DNA of 64,000 bases from Zopfochytrium polystomum. Taxonomy: Eukaryota > Chytridiomycota > Chytridiomycetes > Chytridiales > Chytridiaceae. Shown in pieces: positions 21,956-31,090 of this stretch. Each line of letters begins with the position of its first letter. Position 1 is the stretch's first letter. The notes under the pieces were generated by a model. That model saw only the letters and a program-made list of their open reading frames with translations. It searched no databases and was not told the origin of the DNA. The position numbers and the translations under genes are program-made. The DNA lies in the NCBI GenBank assembly GCA_025765615.1, contig JAIVFJ010000126.1:62001-126000 (forward strand), in the 5' to 3' direction.

Positions 21956-22253
21956 TGTTATGAATCACCCTCTGGAAACCTCTGGAACCTTCTAGAACAT
22001 TCCTTCATGGAACCTTCTGGAACCTTCTTTGCTTTCCTGACTTGTCTTGTTGTCATTGGTATCATTGGTATCATTGCATTACTAATTGCTCTTTCTGGAA
22101 CTTTCTTGGAGACTTGACAAGGAACACTCTCAAAAGGTATAAAAGGGGGATGGGGGACCTTTCCCATCCCTCAAGTGAATTATTGTTTCCAATACAATCA
22201 TCACTCCTCTCAGTTCCTTGTCTGCCTTGTCCTGTCCTGCCCTGTTCCTGACA
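21956..22253 (+). repeat. 3' LTR of the truncated chromovirus (298 bp)
   Basis: It begins TGTTATGAATC immediately after the pol stop codon and ends GTTCCTGACA. It is the short form, like 13704-13996, and keeps the TATAAAAGG motif and the AAGTGAATTAT sequence. Confidence 0.95.
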
Positions 22254-22324
22254 TGTCGCATAGTAAAGTAAGAGCTTGTGGAGAACCTAGAATATGCCCA
22301 ACACTATATGTGACATACTTGAGA

Positions 22325-22450
22325 ATCTCATGCCCCCTTCTCCCTGGCTGTTGGGTCATGTGGCCTCTGGTGGGCCTGGTCTTCACTGGGTTCGGACTCT
22401 CTTCCTCTCAGGTTAATGCCTGTAATGTCATGGTGCTGCACTTGGTGAGG
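22325..22450 (+). repeat. Short interspersed segment shared with 59.1-59.2 kb
   Basis: The stretch around GGCCTCTGGTGGGCC, CTTCACTGGGTTC and TTAATGCCTGT recurs in reverse complement at about 59100-59235. In both places it abuts the terminal-inverted-repeat element, so it may be a further part of that family or a shared insertion target. Confidence 0.55.
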
Positions 22451-22492
22451 GAGTGGGTTTTAACCTTCCTTGCACCTAAGATAGGGGACTTG

Positions 22493-23228
22493 TGTGACTG
22501 TGCTCTCTAACTCCGCTAGGGCCAGAGGTGGAAACTAGAGCATGGACCTAAATACCAAATCTGACTAATGAAAAGGGGCAAAAGGAGGGTGTCTAGGGGC
22601 ACTAGGCAGGAAAGTGTTTTTGGAGTCATAAAAAAGAAATCTCTAAACAAAAGAGGGGTTTCTCACACCAAAGCATGAAACAGACACAATCACAAAGGAA
22701 ACATGATCCTCTGGTGCAAGACACAGAAGGGTTTCATCTGGGGCACAAGGCTGAAGCCAAGTTAGACCAGAGACAGACTGTTAGGTGGAACTGACTGGTT
22801 AGCAGCAAGAGGCACAAGATGGACCTGAACCTATTGTGACTGTCAGTTATCGTTCTCACAATGCCCATGGGAGAGCAAGCCACTGCCAATGCAGACTGGG
22901 CACTGGCTTGTGCTGTTGGTAAATACTCTGAGTATTAAGTGAAACAGAAACCCAGTGTTAACAGTTTTCCTCCTCCTCTGCTCAAGCAGATAATATAGGA
23001 GAGGTTTTTACCCTGTGCCAGTCACGCTTGCCTAGCAACTATTACAGCGTGTATATTATCATCATGTATCAATTATTCACAACAGAGTTTTTCTCTTTCT
23101 CTCGAAGTTGGTAGAAGGACCACCCACAAGCACACATCTCCACTTCATTCACTCCTTCCACTCACTCACTCAGAGAAGACTGTTTACAGTTTCCTCCTAG
23201 GTGAGGAGTTAGAGAGCACAGTCTCACA
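22493..23228 (+). mobile_element. Non-autonomous element with terminal inverted repeats, copy 1
   Basis: The ends are inverted repeats: the left begins TGTGACTGTGCTCTC and the right ends GAGCACAGTCTCACA, so the termini match over about 22 positions with a two-base gap. There is no coding sequence in its 736 bp. Other copies lie at 58087-59100 (inverted, truncated at one end) and 63455 onward. The structure suits a MITE-like DNA transposon. No convincing target duplication could be read, so the superfamily is not assigned; an LTR-like origin was considered but the termini are inverted, not direct. Confidence 0.6.
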
Positions 23229-23640
23229 GGCCCTACATCAATCACAAACAACCACCACTCTATTCTTATTTTTGGATATTTATTCTTACTTATAAAGGTA
23301 ACTTAGTGCAGATGCCCTGCATCAGAAAGAGCATCCAGTGTTCCTTGAGCTGAATGGACCTTGCACAAGGGGCACCCTCATTTTTTCTCATTTTCTCTTA
23401 TTTCCCCTATTTCCATATTGCAACCTTTAAACTCCACTGTATGCCCTGTGTGGTGGACCTCATGTTACAGGGCTAGAGCATCCATTGAAGCAACAGTAAA
23501 TGGAGAGGTTGCCGCTGCGAGTGAAATTTGAGTGGTTCAACCTTCGAAATTTTTTCTTCGCAGCTTTTTCTTCGCCTTGGAGTCAAAAATGGCTGGAAAT
23601 TTTGAGGTTTCGAGTCAACAAAAATTTCTTCGTTTGAACA
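23229..23640. other. Non-coding spacer
   Basis: AT-rich DNA without supported gene or repeat. Near 23500-23640 there is a Phe/Ser-type low-complexity stretch rich in ttcttcg. Confidence 0.4.
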
Positions 23641-23646
23641 GTTGCA

Positions 23647-23907
23647 ATGGTACCCCTTCTTACCTTCAGTGACGCAGGACGAGGCAGCGTGTTTTGGCTG
23701 GGGTTTGGGGATCTCGCGACTGCAGGCATGGGAGGTGAATCCTCTTCAAGCCAACAGCAACCGCCTCGTCGTCGACGCAGAGAAATGCGGAACGGAACGC
23801 ACCATCAGTCAAACAGCCGCACCAACAGCCTCAACCGGCAGCCTTCGGCGCCTTCAGTGACGCCCAGCAAGGCCGCGGCCCTGTGGCTGGGGGCATGGGA
23901 TGATTGA
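23647..23907 (+). CDS. Small open frame, uncharacterised
   Basis: An 86-codon ATG-initiated frame rises out of AT-rich DNA with higher GC content. The segment cttcagtgacgc occurs at both ends (near 23662 and 23850), and the translated contexts PSVTQDEAACFGW (in another frame) and PSVTPSKAAALWL resemble each other, suggesting an old internal duplication now out of frame. No domain is recognised. It could be a gene fragment or chance. Confidence 0.25.
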   Translation: MVPLLTFSDAGRGSVFWLGFGDLATAGMGGESSSSQQQPPRRRRREMRNGTHHQSNSRTNSLNRQPSAPSVTPSKAAALWLGAWDD

Positions 23908-24171
23908 GCGATAGTACGTGACTTTGAGGCCAGCGCTGTCGAGCAGTTTGTGAAAAATAGAAAACATTTACATAGGATTTTTATCAGCTTGCAGACGAAA
24001 AATTGGCGCGCAACCTCGATGTTCTCTGATACTTTGCTCTCTTCCACATAGGAAACAAAACAGTGAAAATAAAATAAAGTAGAGGCATGGCCCGTCTTCC
24101 GCGTGTCCTTACCGTCGAGCCGGGCACTCGACTTTGAAGAAACTGCAAAGCCTTCATTTACACTTTGTTTA

Positions 24172-25735
24172 CTAGGTCACGACGGCCCCGCCGCCGCCGC
24201 TCGCGCCCGCTGCCACGACGACCTCGACCCCGTGCCTCTCCAGCACCGCGCCCAGCTCCGGGTCCCGCTCGACCCAGTCACCGCGCTCGAGCTCGAGCGC
24301 ACGCAAGCCCCCGCCGGCGTCGCGCAAGGTCGGCAGCGCCGCGTCAAAGGCGCCAGCGGACATCCGGTCGCCGCCGCCCCAGTGGCCGGACGGGCGGCCG
24401 GCGTACGCGATCTTGGCAAGGGACGTGCATCTGGAGGCCAGCGCGGGGAGCCACGAGTCTGCCAGGGAGCGGGGGTAGAGCGCGAGACCGTGCGAGGGGT
24501 GAGTCATTGATCACGGATCGAACCAACAAGAAAGACCGGAAAGAAGGGTATTCCAAGGAAGCGACGCGCTTACCGTCTGAGCCCCACATGGGCAGCAGCG
24601 CGCCGAGCCGCAGCTCGCGCAGGCACGGCCACGCGGCGGCGCCCGGCTGCGACTGGCCCGCCACGGCGCGCAGCTGCGCGACGCAGTTCGACAGCGGCAC
24701 GCCGCTGTGGCTGTCGTACGTCAGCGGATCGCGATCCAGCGTGTTCAGGCACAGCGTCTCGACGCCGGGGGCGTGGCGCTGTAACGCGCATCACAGCGAC
24801 CTCGGCCTCCACGCCGGCCTCCCACGCCGTCGCGCTTTCCGCCTGGAGCTCCATGCACCAGAGCGTGAGCCGCCGCAGCGCGGGTGCCAGCGGCGGGGCG
24901 CCGTCGCTGTCTCCCGGAGTGGTGCGTCAGCGCCCACGCATCTCGAGGTCCGCGAGCGCCGGCGCAGCGGCGAGGATGTGGAGGAGGGCGGCGACGTGTC
25001 ACCGGAAGGTGTCGTTAGGGTCCGTCTGGATGATGCAGAGGCGACGCAAGACGGGGAAGGCGACTTGGCCGTGGCTGACCAGCAGCGAGCACGACCGCGC
25101 GGACACGTCCATAACCCGCAGCGCCGCCAGGTCCGTCAGCAATTTCAGTGACACGAACGAGTTGCCGTTGTCCGACGGCAGTGCGACGGTCAGGGCGTGT
25201 ACCGACACCGCCGGGTCGTAGTGGTACGGTTTGGCCCAACCGGGTTCCTTGTCGATCTTGTGGTCGTCGACATCGAACTCGGCAAAAATGCGGGCGGTCT
25301 CGGCCACTGTGGCCGCGGTAGAGGTGCGGGCGACGAAGTCGTCGAGGGCGGCCTTAGAGGCAATGTAAAGACTGCCGGCGGGGATGCAGTACAAGTGCGA
25401 GCGGCGGGCGGTCGCGTCGGCGGCGGCGTAGCGGGCAGCAGAACGGGAGGCGCTCGCGAGGACGGCCGAGTTTGCGCAGCGGCAGACCAGACGGAGAGCG
25501 CCACTAGTGGCGGGGGGTGCCGCGGTAGGGGCCTGGAGCCGCCTTCGGCGGGGGCGGCGTTGGAGTTGCAGTGGTCGGCGATGATGGCGAGGACGAGGGA
25601 GTCGAAGGATGTGGATGCAGATTGAGATTTGGCGGCGGCGGCGGCTGTGGCGGCGGCGGCGATGGCCGTTGATACGGATGGACGCCTGGTGCTTCGCGGT
25701 CGCCGTTGCCGCCGCCTCCGCCCCCACAACCCATG
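24172..25735 (-). pseudogene. F-box/LRR-like gene, apparently decayed
   Basis: Minus-strand frames together read like an F-box plus leucine-rich-repeat protein: MGCGGGGG start near 25735, FDSLVLAIIADHC, LRLVCRCANSAVL, then LRR-like pieces (LKLLTDLAALRVMDV, LLHILAAAPALADLEM, APALRRLTLWCMEL, WPCLRELRLGALL, LPALASRCTSLAKI, LRALELERGDW) to a TAG at 24172. A normal 115-bp intron (24459-24573) joins the last two exons in phase. Elsewhere the reading needs two frame changes in the F-box part, passes two in-frame TGA codons (near 24994 and 24928) and changes frame once more near 24785. Such proteins usually recruit substrates to SCF ubiquitin ligases. Either this copy is a pseudogene or the sequence contains several errors; 22-34-nt introns that would remove some breaks are implausibly short. 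Confidence 0.55.
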
Positions 25736-25989
25736 ATTGAACACATGGAATTTGCTGCCGCGCGAACAAGCGGTGCCACCCGTGTTTGTGTCTCAGGCAG
25801 TCTGTCTGTCTGTCTGGCGTCAGAAGTCTCCTCCACCCAGCTGCAACAGCACCAATCACCAACAAGCAATGTGCCCCCCCCTTCACAGCCACAAGCAGTC
25901 ATTGCTCTCTCTCTCTCTCACATGTGCATATTAACAACAGTATTGATTTCATCACATAACAATAAAGATATTTTGGAAGAAAAAAGAGA

Positions 25990-26092
25990 AGGAGCAACGG
26001 AAGAGAGAGACTGTGTGTGTGTGTGCGTGTGTGTGTGTGTGATCAATGAGTGTCTGTTTGTTTATGTGTGTGTGTGCGTGTGTGTGTGTGTC

Positions 26093-26126
<34 letters not shown>

Positions 26127-26131
26127 CGTGG
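25990..26131. repeat. (GT)n microsatellite upstream of secreted protein A
   Basis: GT dinucleotide tract with GC interruptions, ending just before the TATA box of the downstream gene. Confidence 0.9.
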
Positions 26132-26143
26132 TGTTAAACCAGA

Positions 26144-26150
26144 TATAAAA
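26144..26150 (+). promoter_or_regulatory. TATA box of secreted protein A
   Basis: TATAAAA followed by GGGCGCG lies 94 bp upstream of the ATG. The paralogous position before the second gene reads tagaaatagggcg, so the motif is not conserved in the duplicate. Confidence 0.6.
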
Positions 26151-26237
26151 GGGCGCGATTTTGACCTCATCAGCACACAACCTCCGAGTCCCACCCACCC
26201 GCCAAGCTCCCGACCATCGACGAGGACAGCGTTCACA

Positions 26238-27248
26238 ATGAGGCTCTTCGCCGTCGCCGCCGCACCTGCATTACCCCTCCTGCTCTTCTTCGCCTTCGCC
26301 TTCGCCTCCTCGCCCGCTCTCTCAAGCCCGCTGCTCACTCCTGCCCTCAACCCCCTCGCCGACAAACAAGTCGCCCCCGCTCGCAGAGACACCCTCCTCC
26401 CCCGTGACCCCATTCCCGATGGAGACGCTGTGTTGGCCGAGCGTCCCTCCCTCCAAGCGGAGGGCAGAAGCGACTTGGATGCCCTGAGTTCGAGCGAGGA
26501 GGCTCGAGGTCTCTTCCGACGAGGTAAGGACCTGATGAAATGGAGCAGGTCATACAGGGGGAAGCGGAAGCAAGCGTTCTTTTGGGCTGTTGATTCCAAT
26601 GTGTTTCGAATTTTGAAAAAGTCGGCGTGACTTCTTTGAGAGCATCCACTCATCCAAACGCCTCCCCAAGGCAAACCAAAATCGACCGCTTCGAGCTCGA
26701 TCGCGGCCAAGAAAAAGGAGCACTCGAAGAAAGTCGGCCCTCCCAAACAGACGGTCGTCTTCAAGCCGACAAAGCCCACGTTCGGCCCGCCCACTCGCGC
26801 GGAGGTCGCCCACAACGCCGCAAAAGCCCTCATCGGTCGCGACCCGGCCGCAAAGGCCAAGTGGAAGAAGGTCAAGGAGCACGTTCTACCGGTGAGTTGC
26901 CTTCCCCCCCCCCCCCCTTCGCCTCTTCGAATCGACCGTCCACCTCTCTATCTTTGCTCGCGTACTCCTGACATGGATTAACCAAAAAAAAAAAACAAGC
27001 CTCCAAAACAGGGCAACAAGCTAAGCGGAGGGCACTACCGGGACGCGAACTGGGATGCCAAGGTGAACACCGTCGCCAGCAAGAAGGCCGACGGCTCGCC
27101 CGCTGTGACAAAGGTCTCGTCCAAGGACGGGATCCAGCACATTGAGATTGGGCTGCCGGGCGGGACCAAGCAGAAGACCGTGTTTGACAGCAAGCAGTTC
27201 ACGCCGAAGGAGGCGAAGAGCGCGTTCAAGCAGGTGCGTGCTTGCGTG

Positions 27249-27301
<53 letters not shown>

Positions 27302-27543
27302 TTTTATTGTGTACTCGGGACGGTCAGAGTACGCTTTTGCACGAGCTTTCCGCATGACCCTTTACCGCCCGGTTTTCTTTTTTCTTTTAAATTCCACCCT
27401 TCCAGTCGTTTGCACACGCTCTGGAGAACCCCACGGCGACGGAATCCACCGTTCACGTTCCCAGAAAGCCGCCCATCAAGATGGCGTACCAGAAGCACCC
27501 CACCACAGGCGACGTGACATCGACTTACCCCAAGTTGGTGTAA
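26238..27543 (+). CDS. Secreted cationic protein A, tandem paralogue 1, unknown function
   Basis: Four exons, 26238-26523, 26671-26891, 27012-27233 and 27406-27543, give 288 residues in phase. The start (MRLFAVAAAPALPLLLFF) is a clear signal peptide. An acidic pro-like region follows and ends at LFRRG, a kexin-type dibasic site, exactly where intron 1 falls. The rest is Lys/Arg-rich (AKKKEHSKKVGPPK, FKPTKPTFGPPTR) and ends with a compact domain containing GGHYRDANWDAKV, SSKDGIQHIEIGL, KQKTVFDSKQF and SFAHALENPTATES. I do not recognise the family. Exon 3 has two possible acceptors 12 nt apart that keep the frame (27000 or 27012). Intron 3 holds a (GT)n tract. With its neighbour at 28396 it forms a tandem duplication; secretion and processing of a basic protein are inferred. 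Confidence 0.8.
27245..27303. repeat. (GT)n microsatellite inside intron 3
   Basis: GT tract inside the third intron of secreted protein A. The corresponding intron of the paralogue has only a short degenerate GT-rich stretch. Confidence 0.85.
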
Positions 27544-28395
<852 letters not shown>

Positions 28396-29752
28396 ATGAG
28401 GCTCTTCGCCGTCGCCGCCGCCGCCGCCGCATTGCCCCTCCTGCTTACCGCCTTCGCTGCCTCGCCCACTCTCTCCCACCCGCTGCCCGTCCCTGCCCTC
28501 AACCCCGTCACCGACAAACAAGCCGCAGCAGCCGCAGCCGCTCGCAGAAACACTCTCCTTCTCCGCCGTGAGCCCGTCGCCCATGCCGACCCCGTCTGGC
28601 CCGAGCGTCCCTCCCTCGAAGCGGAAGACGACAGCGACTTGGATGCCCTGAGTGCAAACTCGGAGGCTCACGGTCTCTTCCGACGAGGTAAGGACCTGAC
28701 GAGTTGGAGCAGGTCGTACAGGGCAGAGCGGACGCAAGCGTTCCTTGAGCTCTAGGTTCCAATGTGTGCTTTGAATTGAAACGTCGGGCGTGCCCGGCTT
28801 ATCACGGAGCACCCACTCACTCAAACGCCACCATCCTCTTTCCCCCCTTCGCCCTCCTCCCAGGCAAAAAAGCACCGACCGGCTCGACCTCGAAAGGTCC
28901 CGCCGCCAAGAAAAAGGGCTACTCGAAGAAAGTCGGCCCGCCTAAGCCAACGGTCGTCTTCAAGCCGACAAAGCCTGCGTTCGGCCCGCCCACTCGCGCC
29001 GAGGCCGCCCACAACGCCGCAAAAGCCCGCATCGGCCGCGACCCGGCCGCAAAGGCCAATTGGAAGAAAGTCAAGGAGCACGTTCTCAAGGTGAGCCTTT
29101 TTTTCCTCTTTTTTTTCTTTTTTTTTTTCCTTCTATCCTTCACCTCGTCATATCATCCTTCCTCCGCACCCTCAGCCATAACTCGCCCACTCTTCATGTG
29201 GATGAACAACAAAATTATAACACCCTTCCCAACAAGCCTCCAAAGCAGGGCAAAAAGCTAAGCGGCGGGCACTACCGGGACGCGAACTGGGATGCCAAGG
29301 TGAACGGCGTCGCCGACAAGAAGGCCGATGGCACGCCCGCCGTGAAAAAGGTCTCGTCCAAGGACGGGATCCAGCACATGGAGATTGGGCTGCAGGGCGG
29401 GAAGAACACCAAGCAGAAGACGGTGTTTGACGGCAAGCAGTATTCGCAGAACGAAGCGAAGAGCGCGTTCAAGCAGGTGCGTGTTGCGTGGGTGTTTGTG
29501 TGTGTTCTGGGTGCTGTGTTTGTGGTTGTGTGTTTTTTCGTATACCGGTAACTGGTGCGGGTGCTGACGCGAGACCTGGGCCCCTTGACCGACATTTCAT
29601 TCCTACCTTTCCAGTCGTTTGCACACGCTCTGGACAACCCCAAGGCGACAGAGTCCACCGTCCACGTCGACGGAAAGCCGCCCATCACGATGGTGTACCA
29701 GAAGCACCCCGCCACAGGCCACGTGACTTCGACGTACCCCAAGAAACCGTAA
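28396..29752 (+). CDS. Secreted cationic protein B, tandem paralogue 2, unknown function
   Basis: Exons 28396-28687, 28864-29090, 29249-29476 and 29615-29752 give 294 residues with the same intron positions and phases as the gene at 26238. It has a signal peptide (MRLFAVAAAAAALPLLL), an acidic pro-like region (EAEDDSDLDALS), the LFRRG dibasic site at intron 1, a Lys-rich linker (GPAAKKKGYSKKVGPPK), then GGHYRDANWDAKV, SKDGIQHMEIGL, KQKTVFDGKQY and SFAHALDNPKATES to the stop. The mature part is far more conserved between the paralogues than the pro-like region, suggesting constraint on the secreted domain. Exon 3 again has two in-frame acceptors (29237 or 29249). The domain is not recognised. 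Confidence 0.85.
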
Positions 29753-30093
29753 ATCGCGAGGGGGGTGAGGCAAAGATTTGGCGCCTGCGCCTGCTTTTCG
29801 CAACGGCCCTCTGCGGGAGAATATTTGATCAGACCCATTTTGCGTGTTGGTCGGACCGACGAGTCTTTTTTTTTTTGTTTTTTATCACACTACTTTCCGG
29901 ACTTTCGCGCAACGAACTTTTCTTGCACTCTCTCTACGCATTTCCGATTTCCAGGCGTAACTCCCTGGATACTAGGCGTATTTGATCATTTCCAACGCGT
30001 TATTGCAATAAATTCTAGCTTGCCTTCCCATGAAGTTACGTTGCAAATACATCAAACCTCATCATTGGGTGCGAAATATCTTTTGCATTTTTT
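29753..30093. other. Intergenic, 3' flank
   Basis: T-rich DNA downstream of secreted protein B; no feature is seen. Confidence 0.4.
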
Positions 30094-30600
30094 CTAATTT
30101 TCATTGCTGCAACAAGGGTTGTCACAAACCCCTCGAGCTGAAACACGGCCTCCACGTTCTGTTTTGCGACATCGGTCAGAAAAGTCTCGCTTTGCTCTCT
30201 CTCTCGAAGCAACCCGCCCCATGCCCTCCAACGTATCAATCTTCGTTTGAAGAGCACTACTCGCGTCTTCCAGCGCCTGAGCCTTCTCTTCAGCTTTCCG
30301 CCGCTTCTCCTTCAGCGTTTGAATCTCGAGCTTGAGGGCGCCATTCTCTCTTTCAGCCGACTGTGTCTTCTCCAACTGTAGCTACCATATGGCCATTTCG
30401 TCGATATTTCTTGCTTCTGTCTCCGCGGTGGCCCTCGCTTGCTTTGTAATGGGCGACGTGCCAGAGCTGCAGGCAGTTCCTGATGACGACGCAGCGGCGG
30501 CAGACGCTTCCGACAGATTTGTATGGTGACAGAGGCGGGGCACGAATGCCGACGACGATGACAATGACGATGAGGTATGGAAGTGTTGGATGCCACACAT
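30094..30600 (-). pseudogene. Coiled-coil-encoding frame with an in-frame TAG
   Basis: From ATG 30600 the minus-strand frame runs through KQARATAETEARNIDEMA to a TAG near 30387, then continues in the same frame with a strongly heptad-like stretch (KTQSAERENGALKLEIQ, KEKRRKAEEKAQALEDA, LQTKIDTLEGM) up to 30094. The heptad character on both sides of the stop suggests one former coiled-coil protein interrupted by a nonsense change. An intron removing the stop was not found. No family is identified. Confidence 0.4.
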
Positions 30601-31090
30601 CAAAGTGATCTAGATTTAATTATGCAATGCGGAAAGAGGGAGAGAGTGAGAGACAGAGAAAAATTGTCTCCACACCAACTGGCTGTGATACCTGACAAGA
30701 CGCTTGCCCAAGAGGGACTTTGCCCCCATCCTCCTCTCTGAGCGATCGCGTCCCCGGCCGCCCCAGCAGCGCCTAGGCCCCACCAGCAGCAGCAGCCGGC
30801 CGCCGCCGCCACGCGAAGCTCAATCTGTTCGCTTCCCTCGGACCTTTTTTGCAATTGCACGTGCGTTGTTTGTACCTTGGGACAGTGGGAAGCCACGAAA
30901 AAGGGAACGAGACGGGAGTCCAAAGAAATGTATTTTGAAACCCGTTGCGAGGGACTACTAGCGGACGCCAGATTTGCTTTCCAACAATCGAATCTTTATT
31001 GTCGGACTAACCATCATGGGACTTCGAGAAAAAAGTGCAAAAACACTTGCACTCGACGCGAAATATTTTATAAAACCCGCACCACAAAAA
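30601..31090. other. Intergenic
   Basis: It contains a short GC-rich stretch (about 30725-30830) with Pro/Ser-like composition, but no supportable exon. Confidence 0.4.

Larger units (their letters stand above)
19880..22253 (+). mobile_element. 5'-truncated chromovirus copy with 3' LTR
   Basis: The sequence is almost identical to the 3' half of the element at 13704-18940 but in opposite orientation. It starts abruptly inside the reverse-transcriptase C-terminal part and runs through RNase H, integrase and chromodomain into a 298-bp LTR (21956-22253). The 5' LTR, gag, protease and most of RT are missing. No target duplication is recognisable. Together the two copies form an inverted repeat with arms of about 2.37 kb and a spacer of about 3.8 kb. 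Confidence 0.95.

Noticed and set aside
24760..24930. Ultra-short introns (22-34 nt) rescuing the F-box/LRR gene
   Set aside because: All well-supported introns here are 56 bp or longer, and the first in-frame TGA is not removed by any such segment.
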